Assembly (NCBI GenBank): GCA_026182355.1
Contig: JAPFBL010000119.1
Span: 990,001-1,054,000, forward strand
Source: Hermatobates lingyangjiaoensis
Taxonomy: Eukaryota; Arthropoda; Insecta; Hemiptera; Hermatobatidae
Length of the DNA stretch: 64,000 nt
Reading direction: 5' to 3'
Position numbers and translations under genes: made by a program. Below, in pieces: positions 33,419 through 45,759 of the stretch. The notes under the pieces were generated by a model. The model worked only from the letters and a program-made list of their open reading frames with translations. It did not search any database and had not been told where the DNA came from. The number at the start of each line of letters is the position of its first letter. Positions within the stretch are counted from its first letter, which is position 1.

Positions 33419-34968
33419 TCACTTTCGGAAATTCGTGAATGACAAGAATGTTTATGCAGAGAAGGATAGAGTTGTGTGTGAAGTGATACACAGAATTTGA
33501 GATTGTAATATTTACAAGTATTGGAGGAAAAACTTCGCTCTTAATATGATGAATCAGTTTTCAGCATGGTAAGTTACTCCTCTGAAATTATTTGGCAACC
33601 ATAAAATTTCGAATAAATCGAACCCACATAACTTTATTTATGTACAAACAAGAGCACTCAAAAAGTTGGCTTTCGTCTTTCTGTACTTTGTGCAGCTATT
33701 TGATTCTTTGTCAAAAAAAAAAAAACTCCATAATAGCCTATATTTAGGAAATTTGGATTTAGAGGAGCTGGGCTCAGATGAAAGATTTGGCTTGCAAAGG
33801 AAGCAATTGCAGTCAATATAAAAAAGACCGTAGGGTTATCATTGGTTCGAAGGTGTGTCGCCTCGATCAACAGAGCTAGCTAAACTAGGCTGCCCAAATA
33901 TTTATGAGACTGAACAAAAGACGTGCATCATCTGAATTGTTGAGTAATGTGGCACAAGACCGTTGAACCGACGGCAACCTATTTACACAAATACTGACAC
34001 GTGTTTCACATTAACATAACTGAATAAATACACACGTGACGTCATTAGCCTTGATTATATCGCGTCTTTAAATCCATATAACACAACAATTTATACCTAA
34101 AGTGAAAATACTTGTAATGCCAAGCAATTAATCACCTATATTTTGTGATCCACTTAAACTATGCAAACTATATCATTAGATTATACACCCTCTATTTTTT
34201 CCCTATCCAGCTTTTTTAACTTAACTCTTCCTTCAGAAATGTACTTTAACCTTGAGTCATTAGCATTACAAGAACATTTTAAAAAATAGCTGGCACTCTT
34301 TCCTAAGGAATTCCACTTTACCTAAACAACAATTTATGTTAAAATCGCCTCAGTATAAAAGCATTCTGATTTAAACACATTGCAGGGAACAGAATGGAGG
34401 AAGGAGCAGAATGTAATAATTTTAGTCAGATAGCCTAGAAATGCACTCTCTTCTCTTAGTTCTTCACAAGTATTATATTGGACTAGTGTATTTGAATTTA
34501 TATCCTGCCTATTCAAGTTGTATAACTAATACAACCTATAAATAAAAGAAACATTTTTAGTATCACAGAGGTTAATCCTGTGTTATGGGTGGTCTCAACA
34601 TATTGCACTTTCCTTATGCTTGGAGTAGCTTCAACTTGTAATTAGATTATTGTCTTTCATATAATACAAAATATAGAATAAATGTCAGTTTTCTTTTTGG
34701 ACATTGTGTAAATTTCCAAGTTTGTCGTGGCATAATTGAAATGTTTGATCATTTCATCGGCCCTTGCTTTGAGTGTTCATTATTAATGAATGATATTAAT
34801 ATAGTTCAAAATATTTTGAGAGCTTTATGTTGATTGATTTTTAGGTTGAATGGATGTCTAAATATTTTAAATGTTATAAACGATAACAGATAAGAGAAAC
34901 CGATAGCAAAACTGTCAAAAAAAAAAAAATATTAATCCTGATAAGCCCTGGGAGGTGGACAGTTTAAC

Positions 34969-35850
34969 GAGGGCCATTCAATTATTAAAGAGACAAATTG
35001 GTTTCGAGCAAAAAACATATTTTTTTACATAACCAGACTTCTACTACTTTTCAATATAATACTTAATAACATTTATGAACTTTTTCAACAGGTTGTTAGC
35101 TTTCTTGTACCGGCTGCAGAGAATTCTTAATATTAGTGTCTGAGCAAATTTCTCAAAGTTTTTTTCGGCATACTCGTTGTTTTCAAACTTCTTCAGATGG
35201 AATTCTTCCATCAGTGTATCTGAAGATGGTGATGTTTAGGGCTATGAGAATATGAGGCAGTACTTCCCGGCCCATTTTTTGATGGTTTCACGGGTTTGTT
35301 AAATAGTTTAAGGACTCTGCGTTGTCTTATTGCAGAATCTCACATCTCCTCTAAATCCACAACGATTCTCTCTCATGACTACCTTCATCAAGTTCGAAAG
35401 TATATCTGAGTAGTATTGGCTGTATATTGTATGTTGTTCTTTCAAAGAATCACAAAAACCGCACTTTCTGCGTCTCAAAACACAGTCAACACGACTTTTG
35501 CATCTGATACTCGTGTTCAGAACAGAACGCTGTTAGTCTCTCACTGAGTCCCCATCACTACTAAACTTCTTGCACTTCATACAACTTTCACTATACACTT
35601 CAGTCATTCTAGAGTAACCTTGCACAAGTAAAAAAATGTCGAGATCGAATTTTTCCATGATCACTATACTTTACTTATAGTAAAGTAAAAACGCTCTTCA
35701 CATCTTGTGAATCAGCAGAACTGAACGCTGTTCAACCAATGTGAAATTTTCTAGTAGACTCGCCATAGTTAAAATTAATTTTGAGATTACTACCACAAAA
35801 GTGATCCACAGCTGATCAGGGATCATCTTAGGGTTACCAACATCGTCATA
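34969..35850 (-). pseudogene. decayed mariner transposon
   Basis: On the minus strand, fragments in several frames follow mariner transposase order: MASLLENFTLVEQRSVL at 35766 (N-terminal helix-turn-helix start), VYSESCMKCKKFSSD, FCDSLKEQHTIYSQYYSDIL (before the second catalytic Asp), a DNA box near 35330 and GREVLPH near 35260 (family GWEVLPHPPYSPDLAPSD). Stops, frameshifts and a large central deletion remove the first catalytic Asp region. The left end near 34969 (GAGGGCCATTCAATTATTAA) looks like a TIR. The right end is unclear. Confidence 0.7.
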
Positions 35851-36698
35851 AAAGTATCAAAACTTGGCCTTATGAACTTATTATTTCTCTAGACAAATTT
35901 CTCCATAATTATTTAATAGCCCTCTTAATGTAATTCAAAACATGTGTATGTGAAAGAAAATACATTCAATTACTTGATATTTCTTTACATTTTCATATTT
36001 ATCATACAGCGTTTGGAAATATTCTCACGAAGTTATAAAACCTAAAGAAATTAAAATTTCTACACTTAAGTAGTTTTAACAAAATTGCTTAAGAAAATAT
36101 TTAAGGGGTTCATAGAGTTTAAAACAGTCAAATATCTTTAACGCTTTCGGTTGCTTAGAAAGGATATGGTGTTTTAATAGCAGCACTTAACTTTCTCTGG
36201 TTGATTTTGTCAAGTCAACTTCAGAGAATATAGGTGTTTTTCTCATCAAAACATCAAATTTTGTTTTATTCAGTAGATAAAATTAAGAACAATAGATTGA
36301 TGAAAGTCACTGTTAAACATAATGATTTAAATACTGAATTCAATGTCACAAGAAATCAAAATGAAACTAACTTCTATAAACGAATTTAACCATGTATTTT
36401 TTCCAACACAGTAACCCAGCATCGGAATGTATATTTATAATGTGCTCCCTCATAGATTAAACATTTATAACTAACCTAAAGTAGTGATTTATCCATGTAT
36501 GTTGCGTACTTTGATTGATAAATATCATTATCAAATTTACAACACATTTTTCCATTTAACAACTTATTTTTTTCAATTCATATGTTTATGTATTTTCATT
36601 ATTTTGATCCTTATAATTAAATTCATATCTTTTAAGTTTTGTTTCCGAATAACAAAATTCAATGAGTTGGCTTGTGCCACTCGACTAGTCTACTTCAC

Positions 36699-36723
36699 CA
36701 TGAAGACAACGGACGTCGAAATA
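36699..36723 (+). ncRNA. decayed hammerhead-like motif
   Basis: CATGAAGA, C, AAC GGAC GTC, GAAATACCG. The second half fits ATAT-type motifs, but the first core base and stem II are altered. Confidence 0.4.
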
Positions 36724-36841
36724 CCGTTGAAAAGTGAGCCTATCTGTCATCTTTACATATCACTTAATGTAATTGTTATATATATAATTAAAGTTACAGC
36801 TACAAAAGAAAAAAGAGACTAACAGTCACGATTCTCGATAA

Positions 36842-36865
36842 TTTCGACTGTATTGCCATCTTCAG
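36842..36865 (-). ncRNA. hammerhead-like motif, stem II mismatch
   Basis: CTGAAGA, T, GGC/GTC stem (one mismatch), GAAA, then TTATCGAG. It is the inverted partner of 37028, which keeps GGC/GCC. Confidence 0.5.
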
Positions 36866-37027
36866 GAGAGGTTAGGAAAAAGAAGAAGGAACACACTAGA
36901 GGAGATGTAAACGTGTCCACCGACCAATACAAAGTGTGTATACAGTGATATATATATATACTTTGTGTCGGTCGGTGGTCACTTCCACGTCTCCTCTCCT
37001 GTGTTCCTTTTCCTTTTCCTACCTTTC

Positions 37028-37051
37028 CTGAGGACGGCGTGATAGCCGAAA
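37028..37051 (+). ncRNA. hammerhead-like motif (GGC/GCC stem)
   Basis: CTGAGGA, C, GGC/GCC stem with GTGATA loop, GAAA, then TGATCGAT. The palindrome is less regular than in other families. Confidence 0.55.
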
Positions 37052-37192
37052 TGATCGATAATAGTAAGTGTTAGTATCTTTTTTGTTTTCTTATGATAAC
37101 TTTAATTATATGTAGGTATATATATATATATATGCTATATAGGTTACATCACAGTAAATAAATCAGAAATATCACTAAGACCTTTCAACCCG

Positions 37193-37210
37193 AAAAAGAA
37201 GTCTGTGTCA
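37193..37210 (-). ncRNA. relic of AGATCT-family arm
   Basis: AAGACCTTTCAACCCG and GTCTGTGTCAAAGTC match the AGATCT arm imperfectly; core and stem are eroded. Confidence 0.35.
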
Positions 37211-38224
37211 AAGTCAATACTGATACCTGATTATAAATATATAAACAGGTGAAATGTGTCAACCATTTAATAGAACAATACTAAAATATAATCGGGACAA
37301 AGTACAATCCAAAGCAGACTGACGTTTCAATAATAATTTCCTTTCTCACAGACCGACAAAACAGAGAAAAACAAACTACAATCACAAACATACACATAAA
37401 AAATGGATTAATTCAAAGTATGAAGTGATGCAAGCAACAAATAGTTTAGTAGCATATAAGGAATTACAGAAGTAAGAATTTATTCAATAACAAAAACTAA
37501 GAATATTTACATTACTGGAGAATTGATGATGTTAACCACACATAACCTTCAAGTGACTGTTAAGTGACAGTTATAGGAATGTATTGTGCCTTTGGCATAT
37601 AAATTAAGGACTATGTATATTTTTAGAGTACGATACACATACGTATATTAATATTTTACTGCATATATATATATATATATATACATTTTAGTACGCAACA
37701 AAGATTAACTGTTCTTTTTGAAAGTATCGTATCTTTATATATAATTAATCACTTTGAAATCAGACTTCAATTCCATTCTTTAATATTTTAATGGAAAAAT
37801 ACCAATGAATTCAAAAGTTGAACCTGTTTTGACTTGTTATCATGTCTATCAACCTTTCGGCCATTCCATGAGCAAAGCACAACAGATCGATGCTTTTTAA
37901 CGTGGGACCCTTTAGCCACATCTGGAAGCCCACTGCAACCCTCATATAAATAAAAAATGGAACCATGCGGAAAATATTCAACCAGAAAATAGTTGTACCC
38001 TTTAAACTCTTTTGAATAAGCAAAGACACAGTTAGACTTTTCAGACAGTCTCTGTGACATTTAGGAAACTAAGTTCAGAAGATGAAGAAGTCATTGAGAA
38101 CTAATCTCCCCCAGTCATCTTGCTTATGCAAATAAGTATAAAAAAAAATTAATTTAATTTAATTTTTAAATTATATTTAATTTTTTCCATTATAAAAAAA
38201 ATGGAAACGACATACACTGATGTC

Positions 38225-38253
38225 CTGAGGATGGCTGCTAATCAGTATTGAAA
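38225..38253 (+). ncRNA. hammerhead-like motif, weak stem II
   Basis: CTGAGGA, T, a long loop with a possible GCTG/CAGT stem, GAAAC, then AACCATTCTGTTTC. The core box and GAAA are intact but the palindrome is absent. Confidence 0.4.
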
Positions 38254-39288
38254 CAACCATTCTGTTTCAACTGGCTGATTTTATTCCGTTTTATACACTG
38301 GCTGATGACTGTAGGGATTCATTACCATGTATAGACGAAGTATGAGAGGATTATGCGAAAAAGTTCAGAAACTTATTAAGAAAGAGATTAGAGAAGTATG
38401 GATATATTTCTATCAATAAATTCTTACTTCTGTATATCCTGAAACGGTTAATAAAGTATTCTTTTATTTACATCACTCCAGATACTATTTTTTGCTGTCT
38501 ATATTTATTGATTGTTGTATAATTTTGGTTTTCTTTGTGTTACAGAACTAAAATAAAAGTTTCAAATAAAAACCAAAACGTCATTATTTGCGTTTGAATT
38601 ACACCTATAAAAAACAGAGTTTGATTAATATTAATTTCTTTTAGTACTGTTCTACCAGACGAATCGTTTATATTTAACGTGATGAATATATAATCTTAAT
38701 ATATCCACGTGAAGATTGAGAAAATAACACAAAAACGGACAAAAGTTGTTATAGATACATTTACTTTGCTCAATATAGATTTATATTGAAACAAAACAAT
38801 ACATTTATCGCACTGCTGAATTTGGTTGAAGGCCATTACACTGATGAACTTCACCGCTGGGGCCTTGTTCAAGGAAGATATAGAATTATTAATAACTGAT
38901 CATGCGTATTCATAGTCACGCTCAGTGTATAAAGCAGTGCGTACTGCTTGACTCCATCTACAGCGGGTTTCATTTAATACCAACTTCAATCTGATATATA
39001 ATGCTTCTTCTTAAGGCTTTATATAATTTATGACCTGGCTTTGACCTCTAAACCAATACTGAGCACCACCACTTATTGACCTCCTCTCGCTAATTGTGAC
39101 CTTATTCCCCAACACTAGCCTTTACTGTTACTTATACAGAGTCCCTCTTTAATAACTATAATTTCAGTTAAAATTAAAACAATGTGTATGTTAACTTTCT
39201 TATTTAAACTAATAGACTGGATTTTTTTGAGTATTTATTATATATATAGAGTCGTTGTCTCCCTGCGGAGGGACTCGTTTCTATCTTC

Positions 39289-39309
39289 CTGATGACGAGG
39301 GCATCGAAA
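39289..39309 (+). ncRNA. hammerhead-like ribozyme (ATAT family)
   Basis: CTGATGA, C, GA/TC stem, GAA, ATAT, A. A second stem I segment is possible between ACTC (39273) and GAGT (39318). (TA)n at 39363-39402 follows. Confidence 0.55.
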
Positions 39310-39356
39310 TATAGTAGTGAGTTTCTGTTTCATTTCTGTGTGTTCTTTGTGTCAAT

Positions 39357-39362
<6 letters not shown>

Positions 39363-39402
<40 letters not shown>
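39363..39402. repeat. (TA)n microsatellite
   Basis: About 20 TA units between a plus-oriented (39289) and a minus-oriented (39461) ribozyme motif. Confidence 0.95.
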
Positions 39403-39405
<3 letters not shown>

Positions 39406-39460
39406 CAATGTACATAAAGAAACATAGAGAAATTAAAAACACACACTTACACTCTCTAAT

Positions 39461-39481
39461 TTTCGGTTGAACCGTCTTCAG
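39461..39481 (-). ncRNA. hammerhead-like ribozyme (AATT family)
   Basis: Minus strand CTGAAGA, C, GGT/ACC stem with TCA loop, GAA, AATT, A, with stem I TCTC/GAGA. The core is intact and related to 47524. Confidence 0.7.
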
Positions 39482-39674
39482 GAGAGATAAGAGAGGGAAA
39501 CCAAGCACACTGGTACAGAGACTGTTGGAGAAAAAGAGACACCCTTACAATCTCTTCTTCTTTAATTTCTGTCTACAGTTTATTGTGAAAGGTTTATTAT
39601 TCTTTGTGGATCCTTTTTCTGTTATTGAGGATAGGTAGCACACAAAGGAAAGAAACACACTTACAAACTCAAAT

Positions 39675-39695
39675 TTTCGGGCAACCCGTCTTCAG
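39675..39695 (-). ncRNA. hammerhead-like ribozyme (AATT family)
   Basis: Minus strand CTGAAGA, C, GGG/CCC stem with TTG loop, GAA, AATT, T, stem I CTC/GAG. This is the best-paired stem II of the GTAAGTGTGT subfamily. Confidence 0.7.
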
Positions 39696-39861
39696 GAGAA
39701 AAAAGAAAGGTAGACCACGTTGTAAACGCAACGGCTAGTAACCGACACGGCAACCGCGATTCAGTTTTATATTTCGATATTTGTCACGTCAGAAGAAGAG
39801 GTGAAAGTTCTAACAATTATTATTAGTCGCAGTTTAGACAATGAAACAGATAATTTTTTTC

Positions 39862-39883
39862 TTGATGACGTTGAGGGTCGAAA
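39862..39883 (+). ncRNA. decayed hammerhead-like motif
   Basis: TTGATGA, C, unpaired GTTGAGGGTC, GAAATATACGAG. An inverted decayed partner (CTGACGTGACAAATATC then GAAATAT) lies at 39768-39790. Confidence 0.4.
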
Positions 39884-39999
39884 TATACGAGTATGTGTAG
39901 TGTGTAAGATGTACAACGTTTTTCTGCATCCTCTTTCTGTGGAATTTGACATTATTATGGTAATCAGCACTTCAAAGGAGATTTCTAAATAGTTCACAT

Positions 40000-42280
40000 A
40001 TAAGAATCAGTTTTAACATAGTTTTCAGCTGTGAAAGGGAGTTTTGGACAACTATTGGCAAATAAGTACTTTGAAAACCAATGGTCTTATAATAATTTAT
40101 GTGGATATAATATTAGTCAGTGGTGGTCGAATGGCTTTGGAAAGTAGAAGTGTAACAAAGTTGAATCGGTTGAATAAATTGAAGTAATTAAATACTTAAA
40201 GCAAATTAATTACAGTATTGCATAAGGTTAAGACTGCTTCTTTGAAATCTATTAATGATAATAATGCGCCTTAAGCTGACTTGAAGAATAATCATTGCAT
40301 AGGTCATTACATATAATCGACTATAGAGCATGACGGAGTAATTAAGAACAGAAATCAAAAAGAAAAGAAAAAAAGGTCATCGAGGATTGAAGGATTGCCC
40401 TGTGCAAAGTCACGAAGTTAATTGGGGACAGATTGTAATTGCAACAAAGTCTGTTTTAGTCAATGTAGAGTTTACCAAGGACATTGAGCTAAAAGTGTTT
40501 GCACCATCTGTTAGACATTAAGGAGAACCAGAGGATCAACAAACTATCATTCAGGAGTACCAAATCATCAATCATGCTGTCTTATCGGAGTATAATGGAT
40601 TTTTTATCAAAAATATTATTAATTATTAAGACCATCGAATGCTGTTAAATCAAAAGCCATCATTGCTTGATTCTTGATGCTATCAATTTAAAGGCTTTCT
40701 TTAATATTTTATATAAAATCATCTCTGAATCCTGTTTCAAACCATATTGGAAAATATCCAATAAATATTACAAAAAGAAATAATGTAACAAGATAAAAAT
40801 ATGATTCATTTTGATTGAGTTTCTGAATTTTTTTATCAAAGTAATGTTAAAAAACTGCAAAATTTTAAATTCAGAACGAATCAAACCAATTTCAAAGATG
40901 TTCAATGTTATTTGAACCTTTCACCATAAGAGTCAAGTTACTCTTAATATTTATTTTTAACATAAATTTACAAATAGATGAGATGAATGAATTCTTTGTT
41001 AAATTATGTAAAATAAATCATTGTTTGTAATATACAGCAGCAACTTTAGATCTCATTTGGGCATTATGGTATGTACTGTGAAAAAAAAAGAAATTATAAT
41101 TCTTTCCGAACTGCTTAAATTGTTTATGTTTGAAAAATAATACGAGGACATTACTCAGGAGTAGTACATACAAAACATTTTAACCTGTAAATAAGAAGAA
41201 TGACTCTCTATGTGTGTTGATTTTTTTTATTAAATTAAGGATGCGAGGATTATTGGCCGTTGTAGAAATAGCTATGTATTTAACACCACCTACTGCAGAT
41301 GAACCTGCAATTATAATTTGCACTTTATTCTAGTGAGCAAAAAAAATGAAGAAACAAATTACTTAAGGCGCCCCCCCCCCCCTCCCAAACAACGGAAATG
41401 TACCGTATCGGTGTGCCAGCCTTATTATTTTAGAAGTACTAATTTACATAAACACTGTGGTGGTAAGGAAAGTCATTAAAATTAGGCTATTACAGTGGGC
41501 AGTACAAAACTTAAAACTATGGATATAAAATTGACGACGAACCAAAATGACTTTTTAATAAACTCAATCAACAGGATACAACTATTTCTTCTATTAAACA
41601 GTTTATTTACCTACTACTAAAGAAGAATAAACCAAATTACTGAAATCATACTTCATAATCAAATATGAATTTATGCTCAAATCTGAAAGGGTAAATTATT
41701 TAGTTAATTTCAGACCATTTTAGGTGGAATTATAAGTAGGTAGGTAGCTAATAGGTTAACAAGTTTTACGTCATTGGTTCAAATAGCAAAGGTTAATTAT
41801 CGAACAAGAGCGGGATGTAAAATTAACATTACAGTCATTGTCTAAAGTCTAACTTATACCTTTCATCAAATGGGGAATTTATGAATAAATGATAACTTAA
41901 ATCTATATTTATAAAGGAAGTCTAAAAGTAAAATGTTTGTTTGAAAGGAAATTTGATTTACTAATTTTGTAAAAAAAACCTAAACATTATGACAAATGCA
42001 ACTATTAATCTGAAAGTCAGTAAAAAATCAAGCAAAGATACCCCTATACAGAAAAATATTTTTCTGTTATGAGAAATATACCGTTATAATTGCCGGTTTA
42101 CATAATTAATTGGATCTGGCTGGTATGTTTCAAAAATTTTTTGATTTATAAAGGTCACCATGTGATTTAGTGAGGAATCCATAGGCTCGTAAGAAAGAGA
42201 AATATTAATGAGAAGGTGAGGTGTCGCTTAGGATGGTGTTAGGCTAGATTTTGAATTAACTGTCAGTCTAGGACAAGACG
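40000..42280. other. AT-rich DNA without recognised features
   Basis: No long frames, TIRs or ribozyme motifs. One C-run (41369-41382) is preceded by GGCG, as is the C14 run at 18409. Probably old unique or degraded repeat sequence. Confidence 0.4.
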
Positions 42281-42289
42281 AATTGAAAA

Positions 42290-42560
42290 GCATTTCTTTA
42301 TCAAGTGTTGGAAGATTTTTAACACAGCTGTCACGCTTCTAGTTATGCTAATGGAATAAGACAGGGTGCCTCATAAACATGGGACGTATTAATCACAAGT
42401 CGGTGAAGAGTGGACGGTGCGAGTCTCAGTCAACCTTCCTAATGGGTCTCTGGCCTCTGGATTAATATTTACAACCGGCTGACCAACGACCATACCATCA
42501 GACCTCGTCTAAGCCCCTAATTCCCCAAACCAATCACTCAATGAATACAAAGTATCACAT
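42290..42560. other. GC-richer unique block
   Basis: Balanced-composition block with ATTAAT and GGATTA homeodomain-like cores and no TA tract or long frame. It resembles 27890-28310 in character. Candidate conserved non-coding DNA by composition only. Confidence 0.25.
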
Positions 42561-43230
42561 CAATGAAAAATCATAAAATTACCTTGTAATTTACCTAAGA
42601 CAAGCGGGTCAACTTCAACAATGTCTTTATGAACCAAGGACATTGGGTCCCATACTTCAATAGTTGTCTATTCACTTACTGTATGGCATTTACTCAAACA
42701 GCAAATTAAGACAGCTACTGTCCATAAAAATAATTATGAAAAAACAACACCTTTCGACTATTTAGTGTCATTTTTTAAGTCAAATCTCTTTTTTTGAAAA
42801 AAAGAAACTGAAAAATGCTAAGATTGGAATAAAACCAACGATACTGAATTCAAAGTCGAGTACAATCACCTTTCCACTTTTCACCACTCATTTCCGGGTA
42901 AGCACATGTAAGCCCTAGAAGAACCCTAATCCCTAAAACGCTTTTTATATTAATAAAATACATCAGTATGCAGCCTAGTTGTTTAACTTTCTCAGTATCA
43001 AATTCATTTTTCCAGGATCAGATATAAAACTGAATAAAATTAAATTCAGTAATTGAATTCAAAATTATACTTCTATACTATTCAATAAAATAGGAGTTAT
43101 TCTGTGTTATTCAAGTCAAACTCATTCATAAAAAATAAATAAATGAATTTTAAACTACATTTAAACATTAAAAGTAATGATATTATTTTTCAGGATAATA
43201 ACTTGGATGGCTTAGAGGATTTCATTTTTT

Positions 43231-43398
43231 ACCTGACATCGTACAGGCTCGGGGCCGACGGCATAACATCCTCTCCGAGGGAGGACAAACTCAGATTTAT
43301 TCACCTCTCAGGTGAATAAATCGAGGGCCAGGTGGACATCGAACCCCGGACTACCGGTCCAGAGGAGGGTAAGTTAACCACTGAGCTAACCGGGCACT
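43231..43398 (-). mobile_element. tRNA-derived SINE, 5' head copy
   Basis: Minus strand begins GCCCGGTTAGCTCAGTGG (A-box), then GGGGTTCGATGTCC (B-box), CTCGATTTATTCACC and CTCGGAGAGGATGTTATGCC, ending GATGTCAGGT. It stops where the body of 18877 continues, as does the copy at 44014, suggesting a common internal 3' end or truncation hotspot. Confidence 0.8.
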
Positions 43399-43669
43399 CT
43401 AGAACACCATTAATCACCATGTAAACCAACCATTGATGACACCATAACTGAGGTTGTCAACACATATAATATCACCAATCTCAGATAAGGTAGAAAGGGA
43501 GCTACCTACATCACAAGAGGCCTATAGGCAAACATTGCCAACCCTTGAATGTGAACTATGAGCATGATATAGACTTTAAAGTTAATTACGTACAATTAGA
43601 GGATTATTAGTATAAGGATTTTCGTATATGTTGGTCAAAATAACTTTCCCACTTCAAGCATGTGAAAAG

Positions 43670-43697
43670 TTCCATCTTTATTTTAAGACATCTTCAG
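43670..43697 (-). ncRNA. decayed hammerhead-like motif
   Basis: Minus strand CTGAAGA, T, GTCTT/AAGAT-like stem, then GGAAC instead of GAAAC. It is an inverted partner of the motif at 44252; the pair brackets 580 bp containing a SINE. Confidence 0.45.
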
Positions 43698-43810
43698 AGC
43701 TACAAACAACACTACAGCTAGTTCTCTTTAAATAGTAGTTATACACTGTGATGACAGAAGCATAGTTAATACATTATCATTACATCAGGAATACACCCGG
43801 GTCAAAACAC

Positions 43811-44010
43811 TTATTTCACATTATGATGTAAAAACTGTTTCTCAGTTTTCCAACATCCACATATAAGGCTTTCACCTTTTAGTGCTGTTCGAGGGGCGAA
43901 AATTGTGATTGATTTATTATTTGGCATCCATTTTAGTACTGGGCAGCATACATTACCTGTTGGTTCTACATTGGCAGTCTTAAATTTTTGCATAACTCCA
44001 ATGTATTTAG
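43811..44010 (-). other. cysteine-containing open frame inside the PLE bracket, unknown
   Basis: A minus-strand frame reads GNVCCPVLKWMPNNKSITIF and ALKGESLICGCWKTE. It lies between the inverted ribozyme motifs at 43670 and 44252, so it may be internal sequence of the same element. I recognise no family and see no clear splice sites. Confidence 0.2.
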
Positions 44011-44013
44011 AGT

Positions 44014-44184
44014 AAGGATCTTTAATGAGTACCTGACATCGTACAGACTCGAGGACCGACGGCATAACGTTCTCGCAGATTTATTCACCTCCCGCATTAA
44101 TAAATCGAGGGCCAGAGTGGGTATTGAACCCTGGATCTATCTGCCCAGAGGCGAACACGTTGCCACTGTGCTCGCCTGGCGGTC
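44014..44184 (-). mobile_element. tRNA-derived SINE, 5' head copy
   Basis: Minus strand: GCCAGGCGAGCACAGTGGC (diverged A-box), GGGTTCAATACCC (B-box), CTCGATTTATTAATGCGGG, then GATGTCAGGTACTCATTAAA. It extends about 20 bp further than 43231. It lies inside the PLE bracket and is therefore a nested insertion or part of a composite. Confidence 0.75.
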
Positions 44185-44251
44185 TGTTTCAAAATTATCC
44201 TCTTGTAATAACTTTATTCAAAGAGGACTAACTGTAATATCGGTTTTAGCC

Positions 44252-44279
44252 CTGAAGATGTTTTAAAATAAAGACAAAA
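44252..44279 (+). ncRNA. inactive hammerhead-like motif (G12 lost)
   Basis: CTGAAGA, T, GTTTT..AAAGAC stem region, then AAAAC where GAAAC is expected, followed by GATGGC. Partner of the minus-strand motif at 43670. Confidence 0.45.
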
Positions 44280-45759
44280 CGATGGCATAGTTGTACTACT
44301 ACTGTGACCTAAATAGCTGACAATTCTTATAAAATATTACCTCATATTCAGAAAACTATTATACCAAAAGAATTAATAAACAGAAAGCATTGTATAGCGT
44401 AAAAACCAAGCTATTCAATGACTTTTTTTTTTCATTTGCAAAAATAAATTTTCTGGACAGCTACTGATACATTCATTTGAGACATGGAAAATAAATGCGA
44501 AAAGAAGTAGGATATTAGGAATCGGTAAGAGATAAGAGAAATGGTGAAAGCTGTGCTCGGATCAGATTACCCGCTAGAAATAGCGAATTAATAAACAGGT
44601 ATATCAATCTTGCTAATAAACGACTGGTCCACTTTCTTAGCAAGGCCTCATGCTAAGAGCATTAAGTAATGCTATCATACCATTCAATTCAATCTTGCCA
44701 AAAGCGAAAAGACAGTCACAGACTCTGTACGAAAATTCCAATCAGTATATTATTCTGCTATCACTAACAAAGTTTACCAAACACATAGTTGTTTTCAGTA
44801 AATTTTACAGATCATATTATCAGTAAACTGGCATTTTATACTACAAACAATTTCTAGTCAGCAATTATTTCATTTTTTTTCTTGCCATTTCTTTCTTTTG
44901 TCAACAACTAAATTATAACTTGTTTTCCATAATTAGTTTCAAAATAGTCAGTATATTTCCACACAAAAAAAAGTAATCAGAAGAAAATAAGTTAAAAAAG
45001 AATTAATGTCAGGCAGCAAAAAAAAATAATAATTTGATTATATTAAAAAAAAGTAAGGAGGAAGAAGCATTCAACTGGGTTTTGATTGTTTGTTGACTAT
45101 TGCACTAACGAGTGTTCAATCAGAGGGAATATTTCAGAAAATGAATTGTTTGCTTTCAAATTAGGTCACAATTTGGAGAAAAAAAAAAAACAGAATAAGT
45201 CAAGAAAAAGTTTTTTTATAAACACACATTTATAAATTACTCAATACCATTTTTATAAAATAAATTGTTATAATGTTCGAGCTATGTTGTATTAAATTTT
45301 ATTTTGTAAAATATATTTATGTTTAATATATATACTATTTAATTAGCATTATATTATTAATAAATATAACTAACCATTTCAGTTCATTTATATGGTGAAG
45401 TTGGAATGGAATAGTCGGACTGGTTTCGGTCGATGCGTTATTTTCAAGAGACTGATTATCGGCCCATAAACGGTATAACGGGCTTTAACACTAGTACACA
45501 AAGTACAGCGGCTTATTTCTTTGCAGTACTAACAAAATGCATTGTTTATTCCTTTTAATAATGCAAAGGCTCAAACTGATAATCTTATATTTAGTACCTT
45601 AATATGTGATATTTCAAGATCATTAAATACTGATTTTGTATTTGGCAAACAATTTCAAAGAACAAGCAGTAAAGAAAAAAAAAGTAAATTTACAAAACTT
45701 TATTAAATATCATTTAAAACCTATTTTTATCATTCCAACTATCATTAATACTACCTTCT

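Larger units (their letters stand above)
36780..37130. mobile_element. head-to-head PLE foldback
   Basis: Imperfect arms 36780-36940 and 36960-37112 share TTTTTTGTTTTCTTATGATAAC-like ends, GTAGGAAAAGGAA, GAGACGTGGAAG-like and ACAAAGTGTGTA/ACTTTGTGTCG stretches. They are separated by a short (TA)n at 36950-36960. Each arm carries one ribozyme motif, and the outer right end meets (TA)n at 37117-37132. Confidence 0.65.

Noticed and set aside
33860..33900. tRNA-like B-box (GGTTCGAAGGTGTG) on the plus strand
   Set aside because: No convincing A-box at the right distance and no acceptor-stem pairing.
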